A stretch of DNA of 64,000 bases from Desulfosporosinus lacus DSM 15449 (GTDB taxonomy: Bacteria; Bacillota; Desulfitobacteriia; Desulfitobacteriales; Desulfitobacteriaceae). Under the pieces are notes generated by a model that did no database searches, was not told the origin of the DNA, and saw only the letters and a list, made by a program, of their open reading frames with translations. The stretch spans positions 248,001 to 312,000 of the forward strand of contig NZ_FQXJ01000003.1 of assembly GCF_900129935.1 (NCBI RefSeq). Direction: 5' to 3'. The position numbers and the translations under genes were made by a program. Shown piece by piece: positions 16,836 to 24,930 of this stretch. How positions within the stretch are numbered: the stretch's first letter is position 1; every line of letters starts with the position of its first letter.

Positions 16836-17158
16836 AGCCAACCTCTATCGAGGATATTATGATTACCTCTTTGCAATCCATGAAAGATATTAAACTCAAA
16901 CTGGCTCAGCACGAGGAAGACACCAAGATGTTAACCGCCAAAATGGAAATAAGGTCTATTGATTATTTCACGATCGCTGGCTACGCAAGCATCCGTGGTA
17001 TCAAGGTCGATATAAGTCAGGTTAATCGCCTAGAGCAAAAGGCTATGAGGCTTAGCCAAGATTACGGAATAGCAACGGGTAAAGTTACTGATCCAGAGTT
17101 AGGTGATTTCAACACCTATCATTTGTACATTTTATGCGAGGTCTTTGATTCAAGATAG
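16820..17158 (+). CDS. antirepressor C-terminal-like protein
   Basis: 112 residues; GGAGG lies 11 bases upstream of the ATG. It starts MDKQLKPTSIEDIMITSLQ, the typical linker that follows an ORF6N domain, then a coiled-coil-like stretch and a C-terminal domain (DYFTIAGYASIRGIKVDIS, TDPELGDFNTYHLYILCEVF) that resembles the end of phage antirepressors. It may once have been one polypeptide with the preceding broken gene, or may be translated separately. It contains no DNA-binding ORF6N part. Confidence 0.6.
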   Translation: MDKQLKPTSIEDIMITSLQSMKDIKLKLAQHEEDTKMLTAKMEIRSIDYFTIAGYASIRGIKVDISQVNRLEQKAMRLSQDYGIATGKVTDPELGDFNTYHLYILCEVFDSR

Positions 17159-17212
17159 GCTGAAAGAAGAACTCGGCCTAATAAGGAGTAGGCCCCCGAG
17201 AGGTGAATACTT

Positions 17213-19543
17213 ATGGAACTAGACATTAGCTTTGGGAAGTACCGTACAGACTTAAATTGGAACGTTGAATACTTGGAGTGGGGTGAGTTCGTCACCCGTC
17301 TAAAAAAGGTCAGACACACGCCCGAGACAATGGCCGAGTATGACAAGATGAACAGTACCGCACGTAGCAACGTCAAAGACGGTCCAGCATTCGTCGGCGG
17401 ACTTGTCCGGGGAGGGCGCCGGAAAAAGGAGAACGTAGACACCCGTAGCTTGATCACGCTGGATGTGGATCACGTTACCGACGATTACTTTATGATTTCA
17501 GCAGATCTTGTCCTTGGCGGCTCAGCCTTTGCGATCTACTCTACGCATAGCCACAGGCCGGAGAAGCAGAAGTACCGTTTAATCATTCCAGTTAATCGCG
17601 CTATGAATCCCGACGAATACGCAGCAATAAGCCGTAAACTGGCAGAGCAGATTGGAATGGAATATTTCGATAAGACCACATTTCAGGTTCATCGGCTCAT
17701 GTACCTACCAAGCTGTAGCAAAGACGCAGAACCCATTCTGGAGGTTTACGAAGGGGCTCCACTGAGTGTCAATAGTATTCTGTCAGAGTACGGCGATTGG
17801 CGGGACCCTTTGCAATGGCCACGCCATGTGGATGATAAAGTCCAAAGGAAAACGGGCTCGGGGATGGAAGATCCTAAATCAAAACAAGGAGTAGTGGGTG
17901 CGTTCTGTCGCTGCTACTCTATCAGCGAAGCCATAGAGATTTTCCTAGCGGACTCATACGAATCGACAGACGACAGCTTGACAAGGTACACGTATGTCGG
18001 CGCGAGTAGTTACGGAGGACTGGTCGTCTATGACGGCGATACCTTTGCCTACTCCCATCACGAGAGCGACCCCTGCAGTGGCAGAGAGGTTAACGCCTTT
18101 GACCTAGTACGATTGCATAAGTTTGGCAGCCTGGACGACAGTGCGAGTGATAAAACTCGTATTGATAGACTACCCAGCCATACAGCCATGGCTACGCTCG
18201 CCGCACAAGATGGCAAAGTAAAGCGCGACCGATTAGCCGAGCTGGCGGAGGACTTCGACAGGGTCGAGGATGAAGAGGCCGATGCGTGGATTGAACGACT
18301 AAAAACGAACCACAAGACGGGACTTCCTTTGTCCACAGCAAATAATGCAGAGATCATTTTAAGCAATGGCCCGTTTAAGAGTGTTCTGGCCTACGATGCC
18401 TTCGGAAATACAGAAGTTATTCGTGATGTTTTACCGTGGCGGAACAGGGAAAGACCGCAGGAGGATTATGAGCCTTGGATGGGATCGGATGACCGACGAA
18501 TGGAGCACTGGTTTGGTAAAACTTATGAAATCAAGTCCGGGGGTGTTATAAAAAACGCCTTCACGGAAGTTACGCATACTAATAGGTTTCATCCTATAAT
18601 TGAGTACCTAGAGGCGCAGCAGTGTGACGATATACCAAGAATGGAACGGTTGTTTATAGATTATTTAGGGGCAGACGATTCGGGTTATGTTAAAGAAGTA
18701 ACGAGAAAAATGTTTATCGCGGCGGTCAAAAGGCTTTATGAGCCAGGCTGCAAATTTGATTATATGCTTGTGTTGGTAGGCCCGCAGGGAGCCGGCAAGA
18801 GTACGATCGTCCAAATGCTAGCGCGGCGCTGGTTTAGCGATTCGCTTAAAACCTTCGACTCTAAAGACGCGGGTGAGCATCTTCAATCGGCATGGATTTT
18901 TGAGTTTGGTGAGCTGGCGGGCATGACCAAAACCGAAGTAGACGAAATAAAGCAATTCATAACGAAGCGCAGCGATAAATATCGGGTGGCTTATGACCGG
19001 GTCATCACGGATTTTCCACGGAAGTGTGTATTCTTCGGAACAACGAACAACATGGATTTTCTAAAGGACCCGACGGGAAACCGCCGCTTTTGGCCAGTCG
19101 TGATTGACCCAGAGAAGCGTAGAAGAAGTATATTTACCGATCTTTCTGAATACGAGATCGGACAGATATGGGCAGAGGCTCTGCAAGCGTACAGAAGTGG
19201 TGAAGAACTTACACTCTCACCGGAGGTCGATAAAGAGGCCGCACGTATTCAAGGGCTGCACATGGAGGACGACCCTCGTACCGGATTAATTCAAGAGTGG
19301 CTCGAGACACCCATAGAAGATGTGTGGGGTAAAGTGGTGGAAGGCGGGCCACTCCGGAATCGTGTGTGCGCATCCCAGGTATGGGCGGAATGCCTACACA
19401 ATAGAGCAGGGTCAATGCGTCCCTGGGAAGCTAGAGAAATATGCAATATTCTGCGTCGAATACAGGGGTGGAAAGAACGAAAGAACAGGGCCCGCATACC
19501 TGGTTATGGCTTACAAACTATCTTCGAAAAAAGTATCAGATAG
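17213..19543 (+). CDS. VapE-family phage primase/helicase-like protein
   Basis: 776-residue replication protein. The N-terminal third looks like a primase-type domain (SLITLDVDHV, FAIYSTHSHRPEKQKYRLIIPV). The C-terminal VapE/D5-like ATPase has Walker A GPQGAGKST (from Gly523), a FEFGELAGMTKTEVDEIK Walker B region, and FFGTTNNMDFLKDPTGNRRFWPV with the arginine-finger region. It probably unwinds or primes the phage origin. GAGAGGTGA precedes the ATG. Immediately downstream lies the GTATCAGAT repeat array, a likely site of action. Confidence 0.88.
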   Translation: MELDISFGKYRTDLNWNVEYLEWGEFVTRLKKVRHTPETMAEYDKMNSTARSNVKDGPAFVGGLVRGGRRKKENVDTRSLITLDVDHVTDDYFMISADLVLGGSAFAIYSTHSHRPEKQKYRLIIPVNRAMNPDEYAAISRKLAEQIGMEYFDKTTFQVHRLMYLPSCSKDAEPILEVYEGAPLSVNSILSEYGDWRDPLQWPRHVDDKVQRKTGSGMEDPKSKQGVVGAFCRCYSISEAIEIFLADSYESTDDSLTRYTYVGASSYGGLVVYDGDTFAYSHHESDPCSGREVNAFDLVRLHKFGSLDDSASDKTRIDRLPSHTAMATLAAQDGKVKRDRLAELAEDFDRVEDEEADAWIERLKTNHKTGLPLSTANNAEIILSNGPFKSVLAYDAFGNTEVIRDVLPWRNRERPQEDYEPWMGSDDRRMEHWFGKTYEIKSGGVIKNAFTEVTHTNRFHPIIEYLEAQQCDDIPRMERLFIDYLGADDSGYVKEVTRKMFIAAVKRLYEPGCKFDYMLVLVGPQGAGKSTIVQMLARRWFSDSLKTFDSKDAGEHLQSAWIFEFGELAGMTKTEVDEIKQFITKRSDKYRVAYDRVITDFPRKCVFFGTTNNMDFLKDPTGNRRFWPVVIDPEKRRRSIFTDLSEYEIGQIWAEALQAYRSGEELTLSPEVDKEAARIQGLHMEDDPRTGLIQEWLETPIEDVWGKVVEGGPLRNRVCASQVWAECLHNRAGSMRPWEAREICNILRRIQGWKERKNRARIPGYGLQTIFEKSIR

Positions 19544-19695
19544 CCTTGATGTTTACTGATACTTATCTGATACATCTGATACAAAAATGTAGCAGTTGTA
19601 TCTACAAAGTATCAGATAAAATTAGTGCATCTGATACACCCCAAACCTAGTTATACCAAGGGATAGGACCCTGTTGTATCAGATGTATCAGTAAA
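19533..19695. repeat. GTATCAGAT repeat array, possible phage origin
   Basis: Six exact copies of GTATCAGAT occur in about 150 bases: plus strand at 19533, 19609 and 19676; minus strand at 19565-19573, 19574-19582 and 19629-19637. An 11-base variant GTATCAGTAAA occurs once in each orientation (19552-19562 minus, 19685-19695 plus). The first copy overlaps the end of the VapE gene. The spacing and mixed orientation look like binding sites for a replication initiator; the sequence downstream is AT-rich. Confidence 0.75.
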
Positions 19696-19821
19696 TTATC
19701 TATTAAAGATAAAAGTAATTATACAGGGTGGTATATATATATAACCCTATGTAGAACGCGTATTATGCACATACACGTGTGTGAGAGATTATGTGTTACA
19801 AGGATTTGAAAGGGTGAGCGT

Positions 19822-20391
19822 ATGCACAAGAATACAAAAGCAATCGAGACAAGATATAAGGGGTACCGATTCCGTACAAGACTCGAAGCCCGGTGGGCAG
19901 TATTCTTCGACGCACTCGGTGTGCGGTGGGAATACGAGAAAGAGGGATTTGAATTAAGTACCGGTGATCTATACTTACCAGACTTTTGGCTGCCAGACGA
20001 TAAACTATGGGTTGAGGTGAAGGGCGAGCAACCCGATGATCGATACCACGGCATGCTTAGTGATTTCAGCGAGGATATGAATTGTGCAGTGCTACTAGTT
20101 GTTGGGATACCTTGGGAGAATCAGGCTTGCCTTTTTGCACGCGATTCCACTGACTGTGGCGCTGGGTGTTATGACAACAAGAGGGTTGATATATTCGCTG
20201 TGGATAAAGGTAGACTGCAATTGATGACAGATAAGGATTCGAGGGTAGATCGGGATCGTGTTGTCTACGCTGATTTTTGGGAAAGCATACTAGACATAGG
20301 GTATATGCCAGATCCCATTATTTTACCAATCGTCGGGATGGCTATAGATGTCGCCAAATCCGCAAGATTTGAGTTAGGAGAAACATTGTAG
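19822..20391 (+). CDS. PD-(D/E)xK nuclease-like phage protein
   Basis: 189 residues. The N-terminal half has the order typical of a restriction-fold nuclease: YRFRTRLEARWAVFFDALG, WEYEKEGFEL, LYLPDFWLP then LWVEVKG, giving Asp in LPDF and Glu-x-Lys in EVKG as candidate metal-binding and catalytic residues. The C-terminal half is a variable phage domain. AAAGGGTGAG precedes the ATG. It may nick or trim phage DNA; function not proven. Confidence 0.7.
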   Translation: MHKNTKAIETRYKGYRFRTRLEARWAVFFDALGVRWEYEKEGFELSTGDLYLPDFWLPDDKLWVEVKGEQPDDRYHGMLSDFSEDMNCAVLLVVGIPWENQACLFARDSTDCGAGCYDNKRVDIFAVDKGRLQLMTDKDSRVDRDRVVYADFWESILDIGYMPDPIILPIVGMAIDVAKSARFELGETL

Positions 20392-20432
20392 AGAATCAGA
20401 ATTAGACACAGACTAGTCTCAGGTGGATCGCA

Positions 20433-20510
20433 ATGTACGCCACATGTGATGACTGTCATGACTCGTGTAACTTTGCCTATTTGCTTGAGGAGGAAGAGAC
20501 AAATGATTGA
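20433..20510 (+). CDS. tiny Cys-rich phage peptide (25 aa)
   Basis: Encodes MYATCDDCHDSCNFAYLLEE plus four more residues. AGGTGG sits seven bases before the ATG, and the stop overlaps the next gene's start region. CxxCxxxC could bind a metal. Too short to assign; real translation is plausible because of the ribosome-binding site. Confidence 0.4.
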   Translation: MYATCDDCHDSCNFAYLLEEEETND

Positions 20511-20991
20511 TGTAGATAAGCTGCTCATAAATTACCATGAATTGAAGCGTAGTCTCGGCCTCTTGGAATTTAAAATTGAAAACTATGAGATGTACAGGAT
20601 AAGTGCAGAGAGGACTATCGAGGAAATGACGTTCACAAGTCCTCAAGGCGAGCGCGTATCAAACAGCGGGGTGTCGGATAAAACGTCGAAGATCGCTCTA
20701 AAGTATAAAAGTGTTACTGAGGAGAACAATGAAGAACATTTAGCGGAATTAGTGGAGCGCTATAAGGGCCAAAAATATGAGCTCGAGATACTAGACCTTT
20801 GCATATCCTTATTAGAAAAGGAACAATCTAATATAGTAACGGACTTGGTTATCAGCGGGATGAATTTCGTTGAGACTGGGGCCAAGTACTATATGTCTAA
20901 GACATCTGTAAGAAGGCACTATAAAAAGGCTATAGTAGAGTTAGGTAAGATGTACCAGAATTATATACCCAACAGTAAACAGACAGGGTAA
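20503..20991 (+). CDS. phage late-gene regulator (ArpU/RinA/DUF1492-like)
   Basis: 162 residues from the ATG preceded by GAGGAGG. The N-terminal half is helical and probably coiled-coil; the C-terminal part (YYMSKTSVRRHYKKAIVELGKMY) resembles the sigma-70 region 4-type helix-turn-helix of Firmicute phage late regulators. It lies directly upstream of a promoter with a CGTACCGA tandem repeat, which is its probable target. An in-frame upstream ATG at 20446 lacks a ribosome-binding site. Confidence 0.7.
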   Translation: MIDVDKLLINYHELKRSLGLLEFKIENYEMYRISAERTIEEMTFTSPQGERVSNSGVSDKTSKIALKYKSVTEENNEEHLAELVERYKGQKYELEILDLCISLLEKEQSNIVTDLVISGMNFVETGAKYYMSKTSVRRHYKKAIVELGKMYQNYIPNSKQTG

Positions 20992-21002
20992 GTGTACTCT
21001 TT

Positions 21003-21046
21003 CGTACCGAATCGTACCGACATGGAAGAATCAACTGTGCTATAAT
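21003..21046 (+). promoter_or_regulatory. putative late promoter with tandem activator boxes
   Basis: CGTACCGA occurs twice (21003-21010 and 21013-21020), exactly one helical turn apart. TATAAT follows at 21041-21046 without a good -35 element. This layout fits an activator-dependent promoter served by the regulator gene ending at 20991. Confidence 0.6.
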
Positions 21047-21070
21047 TAAGATGTGGAAATAACTAATAGA

Positions 21071-21101
21071 GGCTCTTGGACAACACGTCCGAGGGCCTTT
21101 T
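21071..21101 (+). terminator. leader terminator close to late promoter
   Basis: 11-bp stem GGCTCTTGGAC / GTCCGAGGGCC with two G-T pairs and a 5-base loop, followed by TTTTG. It starts only about 20 bases after the expected transcription start, so it would produce a short leader RNA unless read through. Confidence 0.7.
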
Positions 21102-21203
21102 GTATTTCCGATCTCCTCTCTCTTTTTCTATAAAGCGCGGCCTTCGGGTCGCGTTCCTTTTTTGAGATGATGGCTGAGACCTTTTGCTATTAGGAGGGCA
21201 ATT

Positions 21204-21386
21204 ATGAGTAAATGCCGACGTTTTAAAGCAACCGAAGTGGGGTTCCTCGTGAGCTGTGTTAACTGCATACGTTGGAACGGAACCCGGTGCAAGGATGAGA
21301 AAATAATACTCTATGAGGAAACCATGGAGTTTGAAAAATATGACCGTATGATGCGTGAAAACAAAGGCGTTCAAGGGCCTCTTTAG
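21204..21386 (+). CDS. small Cys-containing phage protein (60 aa)
   Basis: Has a strong site (TAGGAGGGC) before the ATG. CVNCIRWNGTRCKDEK contains a CxxC and a further Cys that could form a small metal site together with Cys4. Similar short proteins are common between late regulators and terminase in Firmicute phages. Function unknown. Confidence 0.6.
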   Translation: MSKCRRFKATEVGFLVSCVNCIRWNGTRCKDEKIILYEETMEFEKYDRMMRENKGVQGPL

Positions 21387-21417
21387 ACAAATTTAATAAC
21401 TAAGCAAACAGTAGTGT

Positions 21418-21711
21418 TTAATGTTCAAAATCAGTATAGGCATCTACGGCTTCGGTAAGCATTTCTCTCCAAGAACTGAAATTGGTAGTCTTCGACACAT
21501 GAGCATCAATGTCTTCATCTGAGATCGCCTCGTAATCCTCTTCCGAATTAACTTCAAATCCACCGGATGATAGTAGATCTTCGATGGATTCATACTGTGT
21601 ATACAGTTTCATAAATTCAGTTGTAAAAAGTTCGGTAAATGAAATCGAATCTTGTGGGTTCTGTAGGCTATTGGATTCATCTACAATATTGTCACATCTT
21701 ATATTTTCCAC
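21418..21711 (-). CDS. acidic antisense-oriented phage protein (97 aa)
   Basis: GTG start with GGGAGG eight bases upstream on the minus strand, so it is a real gene although it opposes the phage late genes. About 24 Asp/Glu against 4 Lys/Arg give a net charge near -20. There are no recognisable motifs. Such isolated, highly acidic phage proteins can be DNA mimics or anti-host factors, but nothing here proves it. The neighbours are a small Cys protein (convergent) and the methyltransferase (divergent). Confidence 0.65.
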   Translation of the reverse strand: MENIRCDNIVDESNSLQNPQDSISFTELFTTEFMKLYTQYESIEDLLSSGGFEVNSEEDYEAISDEDIDAHVSKTTNFSSWREMLTEAVDAYTDFEH

Positions 21712-21857
21712 AGTTTTAACCTCCCGCCCGAGTGGTTATTTTTAAATGATTTTCACAGAGAACTCATGGGGGTATTGAAACAAGGTTTACTTTACAGCTT
21801 TAGTATTACTATTTCTACACGATTCAATCAGCGTTTTTTTACGTTAAGGAGGAAAAA

Positions 21858-23111
21858 ATGGACATACAGAAAATACCCGCAGAACAATTAATGGCGGCAA
21901 AATACAATCCCCGCAAAGACCTTAAGCCTGGTGACGCAGAGTATGAGAAACTCCGTCGGAGCATTGAAGAGTTTGGGTACGTTGAGCCAGTTATTTGGAA
22001 TAAGCGAACCGGAAACATCGTAGGTGGACATCAACGATACAAAATTTTAACTGAACAGGGCGCGACAGAAATTGACTGTGTTTTGGTGGATATGGATGTG
22101 CAAAAAGAAAAGGCTCTAAATATAGCGCTCAATAAGGTATCCGGCGATTGGGACGCTCCACTTTTAGAGGACCTGTTAAAAGACCTCAGCGACAGCGGCT
22201 TTGATGTTTCTCTCACGGGTTTTGATCTAAGTGAATTGAATGTTGATTCTGACCCTACGAGTGAAGACGTTGAAGAAGACGACTTCGACGCGGATAAGGC
22301 ACTGGCGGATATTAAGACACCAATGAGTAAACGCGGCGACGTTTGGCTCCTCGGGAAGCACCGACTGATGTGCGGGGATAGCACGTCACATGAAGATGTG
22401 GGAGTTCTTATGAACGGCAAAAAGGCTCGGCACGTTTTCACGGACCCGCCTTGGAATGTTGACTATGGTTCGAGTACCAATCACCCAAGTTGGAAGTCAC
22501 GCTCGATCCTAAATGATAGTATGCCAACCGATCAATTCAAGGAATTCATGGAGAAAACCTTCAGTGCCATGAAAGCTGTAAGCGAACCGGGCTGCATGAC
22601 CTACGTGGTCATGAGTGCGCAGGAATGGGGCAGCCTAATGAATGTTCTGACCGACGAGGGCTATCACTGGTCGAGTACAGTCATTTGGAAAAAGGATTCC
22701 TTAGTCTTATCTCGGAAAGACTATCACACGCAGTACGAACCGATATGGTACGGCTGGCTGGAAGGTAGCTCCAGGCTTTGTCCTCTCGTGGATAGAAAGC
22801 AGACCGACGTCTGGGACATCCCAAGGCCGAAGCGATCGGAGGAGCATCCAACCATGAAACCAATCGCACTGGTAGCAAAGTCGATCCTTAACTCAAGTCA
22901 TAAAGGCGATCTAGTACTCGACTTGTTTGGTGGCTCCGGGACAACGATTCTCGCAGCTGAGCAGACAGAAAGAGTGTGTCACTCGATGGAGTTAGACGAG
23001 AAATATGTAGACGTTATAGTAAAACGATATATTGAAAGCGCTGGCAGCAATGCTGGTGTTTTTTTATTAAGGGATGGGAAGACGATATCCTACCAAGATG
23101 TGGGTGAGTAA
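21858..23111 (+). CDS. ParB-like nuclease domain fused to DNA adenine methyltransferase
   Basis: 417 residues. The N-terminal 90 residues form a ParB/Srx-type domain (AAKYNPRKDL, GNIVGGHQRYKIL). The C-terminal methyltransferase is of the beta class: DPPW (Asp196) comes before the SAM-binding motif DLFGGSGTT (from Asp355). Such phage enzymes methylate N6 of adenine or N4 of cytosine, protecting phage DNA or marking packaging sites. AAGGAGG is upstream of the ATG. It lies just before the HNH and terminase genes, a common arrangement in Firmicute phages. Confidence 0.88.
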   Translation: MDIQKIPAEQLMAAKYNPRKDLKPGDAEYEKLRRSIEEFGYVEPVIWNKRTGNIVGGHQRYKILTEQGATEIDCVLVDMDVQKEKALNIALNKVSGDWDAPLLEDLLKDLSDSGFDVSLTGFDLSELNVDSDPTSEDVEEDDFDADKALADIKTPMSKRGDVWLLGKHRLMCGDSTSHEDVGVLMNGKKARHVFTDPPWNVDYGSSTNHPSWKSRSILNDSMPTDQFKEFMEKTFSAMKAVSEPGCMTYVVMSAQEWGSLMNVLTDEGYHWSSTVIWKKDSLVLSRKDYHTQYEPIWYGWLEGSSRLCPLVDRKQTDVWDIPRPKRSEEHPTMKPIALVAKSILNSSHKGDLVLDLFGGSGTTILAAEQTERVCHSMELDEKYVDVIVKRYIESAGSNAGVFLLRDGKTISYQDVGE

Positions 23112-23113
23112 GT

Positions 23114-23461
23114 ATGCCAGCGAGAGCACTTAGGCCCTGCAAGCAGCTTGGCTGCCTCCAACTAACAAGGGACGCTAACGGTTACTGCGATGAACACAAA
23201 CACACTGTCAGTGAGTATGACAGGCAGCGTGGATCGGCTAGGCAGCGCGGTTACGATAAGGCCTGGGAAAAGCTGCGAAAGGTCTTTCTTTGGGAGAATC
23301 CTTTGTGCCACGACTGTCTACTTGAGGAAAAGTTAACCCCCACACAAGAAGTTCACCACATCAAGAAGATACGAGAGCACCCGGAGCTACGGCTGGTTAA
23401 GAATAACCTCATGGGTTTATGCAAATTTCATCATAACAAACGAACAGCAAAGGGAGAGTAA
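23114..23461 (+). CDS. HNH endonuclease next to terminase
   Basis: 115 residues with Cys pairs (CKQLGC, CHDC) and the HNH core VHHIKKIREHPELRLVKNNLMGLC then HHNKR. It resembles HNH proteins of the HK97 gp74 type that assist terminase during DNA packaging. It starts two bases after the methyltransferase stop, so the two are probably co-translated. Confidence 0.85.
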   Translation: MPARALRPCKQLGCLQLTRDANGYCDEHKHTVSEYDRQRGSARQRGYDKAWEKLRKVFLWENPLCHDCLLEEKLTPTQEVHHIKKIREHPELRLVKNNLMGLCKFHHNKRTAKGE

Positions 23462-23534
23462 ATTTTATATAGCTCTCGACAAGCACAGAACTCCACTGTG
23501 CTTTTTCTTATACCTAAATTTGGGGGTACAGTAT

Positions 23535-24335
23535 ATGAACTGCAAAAATTGCGAAGGGGAGTTTGAGTCCAAAAGAAAAACACAGGTGTACTGTTCCAAC
23601 ACATGCAAGGAAAAGTGGAGATCTAAAAATAGGGTAAGAGAGCCAAAGGGTCTGATTAACACCGTTTACACTTGTAAATATTGCGGCAAGGAATATCACC
23701 CTAAGACTAAAGATAGAAAGACGTATTGTTCAAGAGAATGTTCTTATGCCGATAAAAAAGCAAAACCAAAAGTCAGACCGAAGGTAACGTGTGCAGTTTG
23801 TGGTAAAGAATTTGAAGGCAGACCAGACAAAAGGTATTGCTCCGAAGGCTGTAAGAAAGAGTTAGTCCGACGTAAGCATAGGGAATATTGGACATCAAAG
23901 AAAGCGGCTGATGTGGTTAATGAATTCATCACTAAGAATTGCAAGGAGTGTGGGGATACATTTACCACAAATTTGTATGCAAGCCGAAGGGTGTTTTGTT
24001 CTGATAAATGCTCTGAGAGAAACCAAAGGCATACCCCATCGGCAAGACTCAGACACAAACGGGATAACCAAACTCGTAGGGCTAGGTTGAGAGGGGTCAA
24101 GATAGAGAGTTTTAATAGTATAGAAATATTCGAGAGGGACAATTGGTGCTGCCAAATCTGTGGTGAGAAGGTGGACGCTATGTTACCACACCCACACCTA
24201 ATGAGTCCAACACTCGATCATATAATACCCTTGGTAAAGGGCGGGACGCACGAAAGAGAAAATGTGCAGCTCGCTCATTTTATTTGTAACTCAAGGAAGA
24301 GTGGCCAATATCCATACCTTACCAGGGGGGCATAA
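23535..24335 (+). CDS. zinc-finger HNH endonuclease (possible homing enzyme)
   Basis: 266 residues. Four consecutive CxxC...CxxxC units occupy about residues 1-160 (CKNC/CSNTC, CKYC/CSREC, CAVC/CSEGC, CKEC/CSDKC). An HNH domain follows at the end (CCQICGEKVD, LDHIIPLVKGGTHERENVQLAH, CNSRK). Multi-finger HNH proteins are often free-standing homing endonucleases. It interrupts the usual HNH-to-small-terminase spacing. The ATG at 23535 follows GGGGGT; the TTG at 23520 is less likely. Confidence 0.75.
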   Translation: MNCKNCEGEFESKRKTQVYCSNTCKEKWRSKNRVREPKGLINTVYTCKYCGKEYHPKTKDRKTYCSRECSYADKKAKPKVRPKVTCAVCGKEFEGRPDKRYCSEGCKKELVRRKHREYWTSKKAADVVNEFITKNCKECGDTFTTNLYASRRVFCSDKCSERNQRHTPSARLRHKRDNQTRRARLRGVKIESFNSIEIFERDNWCCQICGEKVDAMLPHPHLMSPTLDHIIPLVKGGTHERENVQLAHFICNSRKSGQYPYLTRGA

Positions 24336-24432
24336 ATTCTCTACAACATCAAAAAGCAGGACCGAGGTGCCCCTTAGCTTGTAAAAATATCCCTTAATTA
24401 AACCCCGAGGGGGTACGGAAGGAGGGAAATCA

Positions 24433-24930
24433 ATGGCAGGTAGGCCACCAAAGCCGATCGATGTGGTTGTATTGGATGGAAAGAAACACCTAACTAAAGC
24501 AGAGATCGAAGCTCGAAAGAAACTCGAAGATAAATACCGCCCTAACATGGACAAAGTCGATTGTCCGGATTGGCTTGATGCAGAGGCAAAAAAACACTGG
24601 GCGTTGTTAAGCGCCGAACTCCAAACACTTAACCTATTAACCAATGTTGACGTGGGTGCGCTTGCGATTTGCTGCGATGCGCTTTCTAAATATATAAAAG
24701 CGAATCTTGAAATTGAGAAACATGGGATGTTGGTGACGTACACAAACAAGGGCGGGAATAAAAACATTGTACCCAACCCATATGTTGCGCTATCGAATAA
24801 ATACAGTGACGTCTATAAACGATACTGCACAGAGTTTGGATTGACGCCTGCGGCAAGACTGAAATTGGCTGCTCCTAAAGAGATCGCCAAGCCACCAACG
24901 GAGTTTGAGAGGAAATTTGGTGCAGTATAA
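24433..24930 (+). CDS. terS: phage terminase small subunit (P27 family)
   Basis: 165 residues. It begins MAGRPPKP, typical of P27-type small terminases, and continues with CPDWLDAEAKKHW and a helical DNA-recognition and oligomerisation region (LLTNVDVGALAICCDALSKY), ending with FGLTPAARLKL. It selects viral DNA and hands it to the large subunit, whose ATG overlaps its stop codon. GGAAGGAGGG precedes the start. Confidence 0.9.
   Translation: MAGRPPKPIDVVVLDGKKHLTKAEIEARKKLEDKYRPNMDKVDCPDWLDAEAKKHWALLSAELQTLNLLTNVDVGALAICCDALSKYIKANLEIEKHGMLVTYTNKGGNKNIVPNPYVALSNKYSDVYKRYCTEFGLTPAARLKLAAPKEIAKPPTEFERKFGAV

Noticed and set aside
19533-19695. GTATCAGAT array as a CRISPR
   Set aside because: Repeats are only nine bases long, in both orientations and irregularly spaced.
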